From assembly GCA_045593325.1 (NCBI GenBank), contig JAZNWL010000049.1, positions 1-64,000 on the forward strand: a DNA stretch of 64,000 bases. Direction: 5' to 3'. Origin of the DNA: UMGS1484 sp045593325 (GTDB lineage Bacteria > Bacillota > Clostridia > Oscillospirales > Acutalibacteraceae). Every line of letters starts with the position of its first letter. The first letter of the stretch is position 1. Made by a program: the position numbers and the translations under genes. The notes under the pieces are model-generated. The model had not been told where the DNA came from. It searched no databases and worked only from the letters and a program-made list of their open reading frames with translations. Shown here piece after piece: positions 42,098 through 51,276 of the stretch.

Positions 42098-44332
42098 ATG
42101 CGAAAAACAAAAAGACTTATTTACGCAGTAATCGCTGCGGCGCTTGTTTTGACTTGTGTGTTTACACCTGCTTCGGCAGAGGTTGAAAAAGTTGTTTCCG
42201 CTGCGGTACCTTATGATACTTATGTATACGATTATAATGGCAACCCTGTGATTACTCCTCATGCCTACATGCCTTCCCACGTGCTGGGCGGGGAAGACCT
42301 GAAGGTTGGAGAATTTACCGGCGCTTCCGATATTGAAGTGGACGAAGCAGGAAACCTGTACGTTGTGGATACCGGTTACGTTGTGGATATGACCAACTTT
42401 GATAACATTGTGGAACATACCCAAAATGATACCGGTACAGAAACCGGCTTCATTGGTCGTTTGGTGATCTTCAATCCCGATTTTACGGTGAAGAAAATCC
42501 TTTCCACCTTTGACAATAACGGGAAAACTGACGGGTTTTCTTATCCAGAAGGGGTTACCATTTCTCACGACAATACCATTTATATTGCCGATACTATGAA
42601 CGGCCGTATTTTGCGGTTTGACCAAAACGGGAAATTGCTCAACGAATTCAAAGAACCTGAAATTTCCTATTTTGATGACGACTTTTCCTACAAACCCACC
42701 AAATTGGTGGTTGACTCTTCCAACAATATGTTCGTTATCGCCACCAGCGTGAACCAAGGTATCATCCTGTTGGACGATAAAGGGGAATTTGCCGGCTTCG
42801 TTGGCGCTCAAAAGGTTACTTACAGTGTAGTTGACTACATCTGGAAAAACCTGTTGTCTGAAGAAGCCCAGGACCGTATGTTGTCCTTCGTTCCCACTGA
42901 ATATAACAACGTTAAGATTGACCAATACGGGTTTGTTTATACCACCACCAGTACCATCGAATCCGAAGATATTGCTTCTGCCATTCTCGCAGAAGACTTC
43001 GACAGTAAAACCTCTCCCATCAAACGTTTGAACCCCACCGGGAACGACGTTTTGGTTCGGAAAGGCTACTTCCCCACCGTTGGTGACGTTTCCTATAAAA
43101 TGGACTCCCTGGGCAACCCCGAAACTTCGGTTATTGAAGACGTTGCTTTAGGGCCCAACGGTCGTTATACCCTGTTGGACAGCCGCTTGAATCGTTTGTT
43201 CACCTATTCCAGTGATGGGGAATTGATTTACGCTTTCAGTGCCAACGGGTATCAGGCAGGGAACTCCAAAACTCCTGTTTCCATTACTTATCGGGGAACC
43301 GATTTGTTGCTGCTTGACCAAGACAGCGGCGCCATCACCGTTTTTGAAACTACTGAATACGGTCGGTTGATCGATGAAGCTTACGCTTCCTACAAAAAAT
43401 ACGATTACGAAGAAAGTAAAGGCTATTGGGAAAAGGTTCTGGAAGAAAACGCCAACTTTGACATCGCCTACGACGGAATCGGGAACGCCTTGATGCAACA
43501 AGAACGGTATCAGGAAGCCCAGGAATATTTCCGTTATTCCAATAACAAAGACCGTTTCTCCACCGCCTGGACCGAGAACCGTGCCTCCACCATTGAAGAT
43601 TATCTGATTCTCATTGTTCTGGTGGTTGTGGTTCTTCTCTTTGGTTTGGTAAAAGGTTTGGGATGGATCGGCAAACGAAACCGTGATCCCAAATATCTGG
43701 ATAAACACGGTACATTCCTGAACCAGTTCCTGTACGCTTTCTACATTATGATTCACCCCTTTGACGGGTTCTGGGATCTGAAACACGAAAAACGAGGGAG
43801 TGCGAAAGCCGGTACCTTGATTGCGGTCTTGTTGATCGTTGCCCGTGTTATCTCCAAATTCTTCACCAACTACTTATTCAACCCTGCATACGGCACCAAA
43901 ATCTCCATTATGAGTGAAGTTTTGATTGTTATGATGCCTTTGCTTCTCTGGGCATTGTCCAACTGGTGCGTTACCACCCTGGCAGACGGGGAAGGGAATA
44001 TCAAAGACGTTTACACTTTTACTTGTTACGCTTTGTTGCCCATGGCACTTTTTACCCTTCTCAATACCGTCCTTTCCCACTTCATCGTGCTGGATGAAGC
44101 CATGTATATGACTTTCTTTAGTTCTTTGAGTGTAATTTGGAGTGGTTATCTGATTTTCTCCGGGAACACCCAAACCCACCGTTACACGGTTGGTAAGAGT
44201 ATTCTTTCCATTTTTATGGCTGTTGTAGGCATGGCGATTATCGTATTCCTTGCCTTGGTTATCTTCACCACTTATCAACAAATCTACGGATTTATCGACA
44301 GCATCGTGAAAGAAGTTACCTATCGAATTTAA
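42098..44332 (+). CDS. NHL-repeat / TPR / Yip1 membrane protein
   Basis: A 744-residue protein with an exported N-terminal part. A signal peptide (1-28) is followed by NHL-type propeller blades (about 60-415), for example ASDIEVDEAGNLYVVDTGY, PEGVTISHDNTIYIADTMN and VDSSNNMFVIATS; then TPR-like helices (about 423-495, with YYEESKGYW-like and GIGNALMQQERYQEAQEYFR segments), one membrane helix (about 500-522) and a Yip1 domain with five further helices (about 545-740, containing MIHPFDGFWDLKHEKRGS). It sits between the first permease pair and the DUF5696 lipoprotein. A sensing or scaffolding role at the transporter is inference; no enzyme motif is visible. GGGGAG precedes the ATG. Confidence 0.82.
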   Translation: MRKTKRLIYAVIAAALVLTCVFTPASAEVEKVVSAAVPYDTYVYDYNGNPVITPHAYMPSHVLGGEDLKVGEFTGASDIEVDEAGNLYVVDTGYVVDMTNFDNIVEHTQNDTGTETGFIGRLVIFNPDFTVKKILSTFDNNGKTDGFSYPEGVTISHDNTIYIADTMNGRILRFDQNGKLLNEFKEPEISYFDDDFSYKPTKLVVDSSNNMFVIATSVNQGIILLDDKGEFAGFVGAQKVTYSVVDYIWKNLLSEEAQDRMLSFVPTEYNNVKIDQYGFVYTTTSTIESEDIASAILAEDFDSKTSPIKRLNPTGNDVLVRKGYFPTVGDVSYKMDSLGNPETSVIEDVALGPNGRYTLLDSRLNRLFTYSSDGELIYAFSANGYQAGNSKTPVSITYRGTDLLLLDQDSGAITVFETTEYGRLIDEAYASYKKYDYEESKGYWEKVLEENANFDIAYDGIGNALMQQERYQEAQEYFRYSNNKDRFSTAWTENRASTIEDYLILIVLVVVVLLFGLVKGLGWIGKRNRDPKYLDKHGTFLNQFLYAFYIMIHPFDGFWDLKHEKRGSAKAGTLIAVLLIVARVISKFFTNYLFNPAYGTKISIMSEVLIVMMPLLLWALSNWCVTTLADGEGNIKDVYTFTCYALLPMALFTLLNTVLSHFIVLDEAMYMTFFSSLSVIWSGYLIFSGNTQTHRYTVGKSILSIFMAVVGMAIIVFLALVIFTTYQQIYGFIDSIVKEVTYRI

Positions 44333-44390
44333 CATTCACAGAAAAACCACTACATTTTTTGCCGTATAACGGCGGAACGGAAGGGAACAT

Positions 44391-46958
44391 ATGAAGAACA
44401 TATTCTATAAATCATTTTTGCTTCTTCTCTGTCTTTGCCTGCTGCTGAGCGTGGTTGGTTGTGGTGATGATAAAACCACTGACACCGAAGAAGACGTGTT
44501 ATCCCTTGAAAACCTGAACACCGGTATGGAATATCTTTCCGGTGGATTCAATCAAGGGATGGAATTGGTTGCCGAAAACGACCAATTACAACTGTTGTTA
44601 GACCCTGCTACAGCTACTGTTGGGGTCTATGTAAAAGCCACCAAATATCTCTGGAAGTCCAATCTGGATGAAAAAACCGCATCGGTTATCTATAATGACG
44701 ACGTTAAATTTGAATATATGTCGCAACTGTTGATTTCCTACTATAACGCTTCCAACAGTGAAGTTGTTTACGACAGTTACCGTTACGGGGTTCTGGAAGA
44801 TGCCGTGAAATATTACGGTTTGGAAAACGGTGTTCGCATTGTTTATCAAATCGGTCAGAATATTGACGATTTCTTTATGCCTACGGTTTTAACCCAGGAA
44901 TGGATGGATAAATTGACTGCCGATATGTCCGAAGAGGACAAAGAAATGTTCGCCATGTACTACGAACCCTTGGTATATGATGAAGTTTCCGATGAACTGA
45001 TCGACAGTTTCAAACTGACCTATAAAGAATTCCAACCCGGCACCACCTTTTATGAATTAACAACCCGTTCTAAGGTTGTGAAACAAGATTGTTACAACAC
45101 CTACCTGGCAGATAAGGGCATCACCTATGATGTGATTGACCAAATTTATACTGCCGCCGGTTATTCTTACAAAAAGCCCGATACTCCCCGGTTTACCGTG
45201 GCTATCGACTTTACCTTGACCGATAAGGGTATGACCGTAAACGTACCGGTTGACCAGATTCGTTACGAAGAAGGTTCATTCCGTCTGCATAAGATCCGGG
45301 TTTTGCCCTATTTCGGTGCTGTAACCGATAAAGCCGCCGCTGATATGATCATTCCTGACGGTAGCGGTGCTTTGGTAGATTGCCAACATGATACCAAAGC
45401 TTCCATTGCTCTGCCTTTCTACGGTGCTGACAACAGTATTTGGACCGTGGAAACCGCAGAAAACATGCAACAAGCCACCTTGCCTATTTACGGCATTACC
45501 CGTGGCGACAACGCATTTATCACCTACGTTTCTGACGGTGAATCCATCGGTTCGGTGGAATGTCACCCCAAAAACTCAGTTTATCCCTTTGCCAACGTGG
45601 GCGGTACTTACGTTGTTCACCCCTTTGAAACCTTTGCTTCTAACGGGGCTTCTGCCAAGGTTATGATGCAAAAATATGCCTCGACTCCTTATATGGGCAA
45701 TATTACCTTGGATTACATGTTTGTATCCGGTGAGAAAATTGATTACGTGGATCTTGCCAAATTGGTTCGCAACTATATGTTTGCTGACAAACAAAAGGTA
45801 GAAAATGCTTCTCTTGGCTTCTACCTGGATACTTACGGAACGGTTATGCGGAAGGAAAACTTCTTGGGTTATGCTTATAATAAAGACATCGCCCTGACCA
45901 CCGTAGAACAAGCTCAGGAAATGTATAATACCTTGAATGAAAAAGGAATCACCAATATTTCGGTTCGCTACAACAACCTGTTTAATGACAAATACGTCAA
46001 CCAGATTTCCAACATCGGTGATCTGGAGGGGGTTGTGGGCAGCAAAAAAGAACTCACTTCCTTTATGAAATCAGTTGCCGAAAAGGGCGGTACCGTATAT
46101 CCCAATATGGAATTGCTTCTGGAACAATATTCCACCAGCCTTTCCGATGCCACCTGGCACTCCAAGTTCATTGAAGGTACCATGATCGATTTCTCTACCA
46201 GCAACCTGTACTCCGAAGGGGTTACCGCTGACTTTGAACATATTATTGTTAAGAGTGGCGAAATGGTTGGACAGTTGCCCGACATTTTGGACGACATGAA
46301 AAAATTTGAAGGAAATGCCCTTTCTTTCACCAGCATTGGTAAGTATTTGTTCTCTGACTTTACCGAAGACCAAGTAAAATACCGTGATGAAGTTCAGGAT
46401 GATATGATTGCCATTCTGAAAACCGCCAAAGATCAAGGCAATAAGATCATGGTGGATATGGGGAATGCCTACACATTACCCTATGCTGACCATGTAATTG
46501 ACGCTCCTTTGAGTTGCAGTGCCTTGTCCTTCGAAAAACAAGAAGTTCCCTTCTTGCAAATTGTGTTACACGGCTACGTTTCTTTCGCCGGTACACCCTT
46601 GAATCTTTCGGACGACTATCAAATGCAATATCTTAAGAGTGTGGAATACGGTGCTGACTTGGCTTATACTTTGAACTATGCAACTTCCGAAATGGTGAAA
46701 AACACCAACTATTCGGAACTTTATTCCACTAACTATACACACTGGCTTGACCGCGCAACTGCCGATTATCAAGCTGCTGCAGCTGTTCTGGAAGGTTGCG
46801 GTGCTTCTACCATTGAAGACCACACCATCTTAGCCGAAGATGTTTTCATGACCACTTACGACAACGGCGTAAAGGTTATTGTAAACTACAGCGGTGCCGA
46901 TTATACCTATAACGGAACCGTAGTTGCCGCCCAAAACTTTGCCCGGGTCGGCGCATAA
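44391..46958 (+). CDS. DUF5696 domain-containing lipoprotein
   Basis: An 855-residue lipoprotein: lipobox LLSVVGCGD with Cys near residue 25. The rest matches what is known of DUF5696 proteins: a beta-rich N-terminal half (about 60-420, with IPDGSGALVDC) and a C-terminal half (about 450-850) with an alternating helix/strand layout suggestive of a TIM barrel, including GFYLDTYGTVMRKENF and IMVDMGNAYTLPYADHVID. A glycoside hydrolase-like activity is possible but no catalytic pair can be named. AAGGGA precedes the ATG. It lies in the middle of the ABC operon. Confidence 0.78.
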   Translation: MKNIFYKSFLLLLCLCLLLSVVGCGDDKTTDTEEDVLSLENLNTGMEYLSGGFNQGMELVAENDQLQLLLDPATATVGVYVKATKYLWKSNLDEKTASVIYNDDVKFEYMSQLLISYYNASNSEVVYDSYRYGVLEDAVKYYGLENGVRIVYQIGQNIDDFFMPTVLTQEWMDKLTADMSEEDKEMFAMYYEPLVYDEVSDELIDSFKLTYKEFQPGTTFYELTTRSKVVKQDCYNTYLADKGITYDVIDQIYTAAGYSYKKPDTPRFTVAIDFTLTDKGMTVNVPVDQIRYEEGSFRLHKIRVLPYFGAVTDKAAADMIIPDGSGALVDCQHDTKASIALPFYGADNSIWTVETAENMQQATLPIYGITRGDNAFITYVSDGESIGSVECHPKNSVYPFANVGGTYVVHPFETFASNGASAKVMMQKYASTPYMGNITLDYMFVSGEKIDYVDLAKLVRNYMFADKQKVENASLGFYLDTYGTVMRKENFLGYAYNKDIALTTVEQAQEMYNTLNEKGITNISVRYNNLFNDKYVNQISNIGDLEGVVGSKKELTSFMKSVAEKGGTVYPNMELLLEQYSTSLSDATWHSKFIEGTMIDFSTSNLYSEGVTADFEHIIVKSGEMVGQLPDILDDMKKFEGNALSFTSIGKYLFSDFTEDQVKYRDEVQDDMIAILKTAKDQGNKIMVDMGNAYTLPYADHVIDAPLSCSALSFEKQEVPFLQIVLHGYVSFAGTPLNLSDDYQMQYLKSVEYGADLAYTLNYATSEMVKNTNYSELYSTNYTHWLDRATADYQAAAAVLEGCGASTIEDHTILAEDVFMTTYDNGVKVIVNYSGADYTYNGTVVAAQNFARVGA

Positions 46959-46975
46959 CAGAGAGGAGGATAAAA

Positions 46976-47989
46976 ATGTTGAATTTCACAAAAACTGAAC
47001 AACAACCTTCTCAAGAGGTTCAAAAACTCACCGATGAACAAGCTCTGAACCATACCGCCACCAAGAAAATGAAAAAGGTGGGGGGCTTCGACCTGACCAC
47101 CCGTCGGAATTTAATGGGCTATTGGTTTATCCTTCCTTTCCTGATTGGTCTTCTGTGTATTTATTTGCCTGCTTTGATTGAATCCTTTAACTTCAGTACC
47201 AGCGATATCATCAAAGAAAGCGGTTCTTACCACCTGGCAACCCCTGCCGAAGGAACTTGGGCTCACTATAATACCGCTATCAATAAAGATCCTGACTTTA
47301 TCCGCGGTATCTGGGAATCCCTGGCATCTATGCTGTTGAACGTTATCATTATCATTATCTATTCTTTGATTATGGCAACCGTTCTGAACCGTAACATTGC
47401 CGGGAAGGGATTTTACCGTGCCATTCTGTTCCTGCCTGTTATCGTTGCCACCGGTGTTATTGCCACCGCTGAAAACTTTACCCCTGCAGGGAACGCAGTT
47501 AATGACATTGAAGCCGGTGCTTTGGCGTCGGCAGGCGGGGTGTTCTCTGATTTTAACATTGAAACCCTGTTAATGTCTTTGAACTTCAATGAAACCTTAA
47601 CCTCTATCGTTGTTAGCGCCATTGGCAACTTGTACTCCATCGTTACCTGCTCCGGTGTTCAGCTGATCATCTTCCTGGCAGGGTTGCAATCCATTTCTCC
47701 TGCCATTTATGAATCGGCAACGGTTGAAGGGGCAACCTGGTGGGAGGGCTTCTGGAAAATTACCATTCCCATGATCAGCCCCTTGATTCTGGTAAATACA
47801 GTTTACACCATCGTTGACTCCTTTACCCAATACGGGAATAAGGTTATGGATGCGATTTATGATCTGATCAGTTCCGGGGACTATGAAGCCGCTTCTGCTC
47901 GTTCATTCCTGTATCTGGCGGTGGTTGGTATCCTGATTGCCATCGTTGTTCCCCTTATCAACAAGTTTGTTTTCTATGAAAACAAATAA
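46976..47989 (+). CDS. Sugar ABC transporter permease, second pair (MalF type)
   Basis: A 337-residue permease. A cytoplasmic N-terminus of about 45 residues precedes the first helix (GYWFILPFLIGLLCIYLPAL), and there is an enlarged loop (about 165-200) with no counterpart in the first pair's protein. EAA loop: IYESATVEGATWWEGFWKI then TIPMISPL. GAGAGGAGG lies seven bases before the ATG. Confidence 0.94.
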   Translation: MLNFTKTEQQPSQEVQKLTDEQALNHTATKKMKKVGGFDLTTRRNLMGYWFILPFLIGLLCIYLPALIESFNFSTSDIIKESGSYHLATPAEGTWAHYNTAINKDPDFIRGIWESLASMLLNVIIIIIYSLIMATVLNRNIAGKGFYRAILFLPVIVATGVIATAENFTPAGNAVNDIEAGALASAGGVFSDFNIETLLMSLNFNETLTSIVVSAIGNLYSIVTCSGVQLIIFLAGLQSISPAIYESATVEGATWWEGFWKITIPMISPLILVNTVYTIVDSFTQYGNKVMDAIYDLISSGDYEAASARSFLYLAVVGILIAIVVPLINKFVFYENK

Positions 47990-48017
47990 CCGTATTACAG
48001 CGTAGGAGGTGTATCAA

Positions 48018-49004
48018 ATGGAAGCTATTCAAAACGTTCCCGTTTCAACCGAACCCAAAAAGCCCAACAAATTCCAACGGAAGTTTAACAAAGCGTATCT
48101 GGGAGAACGGCTGAGTAACGGTTTGTGCCATATCATTCTGATTGGTATTGTTTTTCTGATTCTGTTTCCGTTTATTGAAAAATTATGCACCATGTTTTTA
48201 GCCTATGAAGACTTGGCGGACAGTACCGTTCGGTACGTTCCCAAAACATGGTCTCTCAATACCTTGGTGCGAACCATGGGTATTATGAAATATTGGCAAA
48301 CCCTGGGCACAACCACTTTGCTTTGTGTTCTGACTTCCGGTTTGCAAACCTTAAGCTGCACCTTGGTTGCTTACGGTTTTGCTCGCTTTAAATTCCCCGG
48401 CAGAGGCATTTTGTTTGCCGGCGTATTGATGATCTTGCTCATTCCCCCTCAGGTTATTATGACTTCCCTTTACATGAAGTTTACCTTCTTTAACTTCTTG
48501 GGGATTCCTAAACTGATTCTGGGCACCACCATCGATATCACCGAAGGCATGTGGCCCTTTGTTCTGCTTTCTTCCACCGCCATTGCCTTTAAAAACTCCC
48601 TGTATATCTACATGCTTCGTCAGTTCTTCCGGGGACTACCCACCGAAATTGAAGAAGCCGGGATGATTGACGGCTCCGGCCATTTCGGGGTGTTCTTCCG
48701 CTTGATGTTGCCCAATGCCGTGCCCATGATGGTTACCATTGTTTTGTTCTCGTTCTCTTGGCAATGGACCGACAACTATTATTCGGCATTGTTCCTGCAA
48801 CGAAGCAAACTCATCAGCGTTTTGTCCTTGAAACTCAATGAGTTACAAACCTACGGGGAAGGTCAGGAATACTACACCGGGAACTTCCGTCAAGCCATGA
48901 TCGGTACCGGTGTTCTCCTGGTAATCGCTCCTCTGGTTATCATTTATCTGTTTGGGCAGAAATTCTTTGTACAAGGGATTTCTCAAAGCGGTATTGTTGG
49001 TTAA
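48018..49004 (+). CDS. Carbohydrate ABC transporter permease, second pair (MalG type)
   Basis: A 328-residue permease with six helices. EAA loop: EIEEAGMIDGSGHFGVFFRL then MLPNAVPM. I use the ATG at 48018 because TAGGAGGT ends seven bases before it; the in-frame GTG at 48009 overlaps that site. Last gene before the operon terminator. Confidence 0.94.
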   Translation: MEAIQNVPVSTEPKKPNKFQRKFNKAYLGERLSNGLCHIILIGIVFLILFPFIEKLCTMFLAYEDLADSTVRYVPKTWSLNTLVRTMGIMKYWQTLGTTTLLCVLTSGLQTLSCTLVAYGFARFKFPGRGILFAGVLMILLIPPQVIMTSLYMKFTFFNFLGIPKLILGTTIDITEGMWPFVLLSSTAIAFKNSLYIYMLRQFFRGLPTEIEEAGMIDGSGHFGVFFRLMLPNAVPMMVTIVLFSFSWQWTDNYYSALFLQRSKLISVLSLKLNELQTYGEGQEYYTGNFRQAMIGTGVLLVIAPLVIIYLFGQKFFVQGISQSGIVG

Positions 49005-49074
49005 TGCAACCGGCTTTGAAAATCCTGCCATGATGGTCTGCAAAGGCCGTCAGGTTGAGTGCCGAAAAATAGAA

Positions 49075-49115
49075 AAAGGTGTTTCGCAAGCATTCCTTGT
49101 GAAACACCTTTTTTT
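49075..49115 (+). terminator. Terminator of the dual sugar-ABC operon
   Basis: AAAGGTGTTTCGCAAG pairs with CTTGTGAAACACCTTT around CATTC, and a T-run follows. The rest of the 49005-49383 gap is AT-rich and ends in the next promoter. Confidence 0.9.
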
Positions 49116-49262
49116 GCCCGCCACCGGGGTTGTCAAATATTTATAAATCGCCGAAGGGTAAAAAAGCGATATTTATCCCCTAAAATAACGTTTTGTTATG
49201 AAATCCATACATATTTAATTAACTTTATAACATATTTTATTGTTTTTTTCACTATTCTCCCC

Positions 49263-49291
49263 TTGTATTTTTGTGAATAGAATGGTATACT
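49263..49291 (+). promoter_or_regulatory. Promoter of the second solute-binding protein
   Basis: TTGTAT (49263-49268), a 17-base spacer and TATACT (49286-49291) with a TGG extension. Confidence 0.78.
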
Positions 49292-49383
49292 GAACAGGCG
49301 GAGAGTTATTATTGGTCAATCCCTGTTTTCCTTTGTTTTGGGAAACAGGTTTGATACATATAAAAAAAGGAGATGTTTTTGAA

Positions 49384-51192
49384 ATGAAAGCAAACATTAC
49401 AAGAATTCTTTGTCTTGTACTTGCCCTCATGATGTCCGTTGCTCTCTTCACTGCTTGCGGTGATGATGAAGTTGAAAGCCCCACGGACGTTGACACCCAA
49501 AGCACTGTTTCCACCCTTGCCCCCGTTATTGTAGAGGTGGACGACGACGACCCCTATACCATTGCCCAAAGCAAAGACGGTAAAGACGTGGTTATTTTGA
49601 CCCCCAACGCTGATGGTACCATCACCATGACCGTTGCTGAAAAAACCACCTTGGAAACCTTCCTGGCTTGCGTTACTGCCAAAGAAGGCTATTCGGTTAA
49701 AGTTTCTGATGCCGAAGGTAAAGAAGTAACCGATACCAAAGCAGTCATTGCCAAAGACATGGTCTTTGAAGTTTATAAAGACGGTTCTGCCGAAGCAGAA
49801 GTGAAATTGGTTATCAACGTTGTTACTCAGGATAAGATCGAAGAAACCATTGCAGACCAAAAAGAAATTGATAACGCCAATTCTGACGCCGCCAATAATA
49901 ACAACAATAATAACAATAATAACAACAATAACAACAATAATAATAACGGCAACGACGGTAACAAAACTTCCGATCCCGGTGTTGCCATCAAATCTACCAT
50001 CAAATTGAGCACCATTTGGTATGATCAATACAATGGTACCGACGGTACCGCCAAAGCCTGGCAATCCACTTTGAACAACATGGAAACCAGACAAGGCATT
50101 AAAACTGAATTTGCCAGATTGGATGCTGCCAGCGCAACCGATACCATCGTAAAAGACGTTATGGCAGGGAAAGTAACTGCTGACGTATTCGACGTTTCTT
50201 TGGCTATGTGCCGTAACATCGCCAGAAAGAAAGCCGCTGCTAACATTTTTGCTTCCAAAACTTTGAACAAATCCTTGTATGATTGCGGCGCTACCGAATC
50301 GGTTACCTTTAACGGGAAAGCCTACGGTGTAACTTTCGCTACCAAATCGGTTAACCCGATGGGTGTTATCTACAACAAAAAGTTGATTGAAAAATACGCC
50401 CCCGAAACCAATATTGAAAAACTTTACAACGAAAAGAAATGGACCTTTGATGCTTTCCAAGCTTTGGCTAAAAAATGTACTGTTGACACCGATGGTAACA
50501 ACAAAGCCGACATCTACGGTTTCACTTCTAACACCAACATCATCGGTATGGCATTGACCTCCAACGCCGGCGGTACTGCTTTGATGAAGAACGGCCGCGT
50601 AGAAGCCACCATGTGCAACGATGCCGGTATTGCCGCTTTGGAATGGTGTAAAGAAATGTTCAAGACTGACAGAACCTGGAACTACAAAGCTGACATCAAC
50701 ACCTGTGTTGACGTATTTGCCAACGGCGAAGCCGCCATGTTCGTTTCTTACATGCAATTCTATCCCACCATTGCTGCAAAAGCCGACTTTAACATTGGTT
50801 TCGTTCTAATGCCCATCGGCCCTGCACAAAAAGATTACATCAACAGCGTTTATGATGCTGCTTTGTATGTTGTTCCCAAAACCAACGAAGCTCGTTTGGA
50901 TGACATCGGTACCTGGCTCAACGGCATTGCCAACGTTTCCGGTAAATTGTTGAACCAACAACTCAGCAAATTGGCCAACAACGGTATGGACAAAACTTGC
51001 CAAAACATTTACAAATCTCTTGTAAATAACATGAGCGCTGAATTCTCTACCGGTGCTTTTACTTCCAACATTTCTTCCCAGGTTGACAGCTCTGTAACTT
51101 CCGCCTCCAAATCTCCTGCTAAGGTTATGGCTGCTATCAAATCTGCTGCTCAAAAAGAAGTGGATGACTTCTACGGTCCTATGTATTCCTAA
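49384..51192 (+). CDS. Extracellular solute-binding lipoprotein with poly-asparagine linker
   Basis: A 602-residue lipoprotein: signal with lipobox MSVALFTACGDD (Cys near residue 22). A small beta domain (about 40-160), rich in KDGKDVVILTPNADGTI-like strands, is joined by an 18-asparagine linker (171-188) to a family 1 solute-binding domain (about 200-600), with YGVTFATKSVNPMGVIYNKKL and FANGEAAMFVSYMQ. I use the ATG at 49384, with AAAGGAG before it; upstream in-frame codons lack a site. It stands alone behind its own promoter and ahead of a terminator, so it may be made in excess over the permeases, as usual for binding proteins. Confidence 0.92.
   Translation: MKANITRILCLVLALMMSVALFTACGDDEVESPTDVDTQSTVSTLAPVIVEVDDDDPYTIAQSKDGKDVVILTPNADGTITMTVAEKTTLETFLACVTAKEGYSVKVSDAEGKEVTDTKAVIAKDMVFEVYKDGSAEAEVKLVINVVTQDKIEETIADQKEIDNANSDAANNNNNNNNNNNNNNNNNNGNDGNKTSDPGVAIKSTIKLSTIWYDQYNGTDGTAKAWQSTLNNMETRQGIKTEFARLDAASATDTIVKDVMAGKVTADVFDVSLAMCRNIARKKAAANIFASKTLNKSLYDCGATESVTFNGKAYGVTFATKSVNPMGVIYNKKLIEKYAPETNIEKLYNEKKWTFDAFQALAKKCTVDTDGNNKADIYGFTSNTNIIGMALTSNAGGTALMKNGRVEATMCNDAGIAALEWCKEMFKTDRTWNYKADINTCVDVFANGEAAMFVSYMQFYPTIAAKADFNIGFVLMPIGPAQKDYINSVYDAALYVVPKTNEARLDDIGTWLNGIANVSGKLLNQQLSKLANNGMDKTCQNIYKSLVNNMSAEFSTGAFTSNISSQVDSSVTSASKSPAKVMAAIKSAAQKEVDDFYGPMYS
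49894..49947 (+). repeat. Trinucleotide AAY repeat encoding 18 asparagines
   Basis: Eighteen AAT or AAC codons in a row inside the second solute-binding protein gene. The codons alternate irregularly, which lowers slippage compared with a pure repeat. Any length change by whole codons would stay in frame. Confidence 0.95.
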
Positions 51193-51217
51193 GACCTCGT
51201 AGAGAGTGAGGGCTATC

Positions 51218-51250
51218 ATCGGTGACGAGGTTTCTCGTCACCGATTTTTG
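51218..51250 (+). terminator. Terminator after the second solute-binding protein gene
   Basis: Perfect 12-bp stem ATCGGTGACGAG / CTCGTCACCGAT with loop GTTT, followed by TTTTTG. No clear promoter lies between it and the next gene, so that gene may rely on read-through. Confidence 0.9.
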
Positions 51251-51276
51251 TTTTTATTAACGAAGGAGGAATAACA

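Noticed and set aside
42074..42925. Leftward 283-codon frame opposite the NHL/TPR/Yip1 gene
   Set aside because: Antisense shadow without start signals.
49309..50757. Leftward 482-codon frame opposite the second solute-binding gene
   Set aside because: Contains a poly-Val/Ile run that is just the reverse of the asparagine repeat; no family resemblance.
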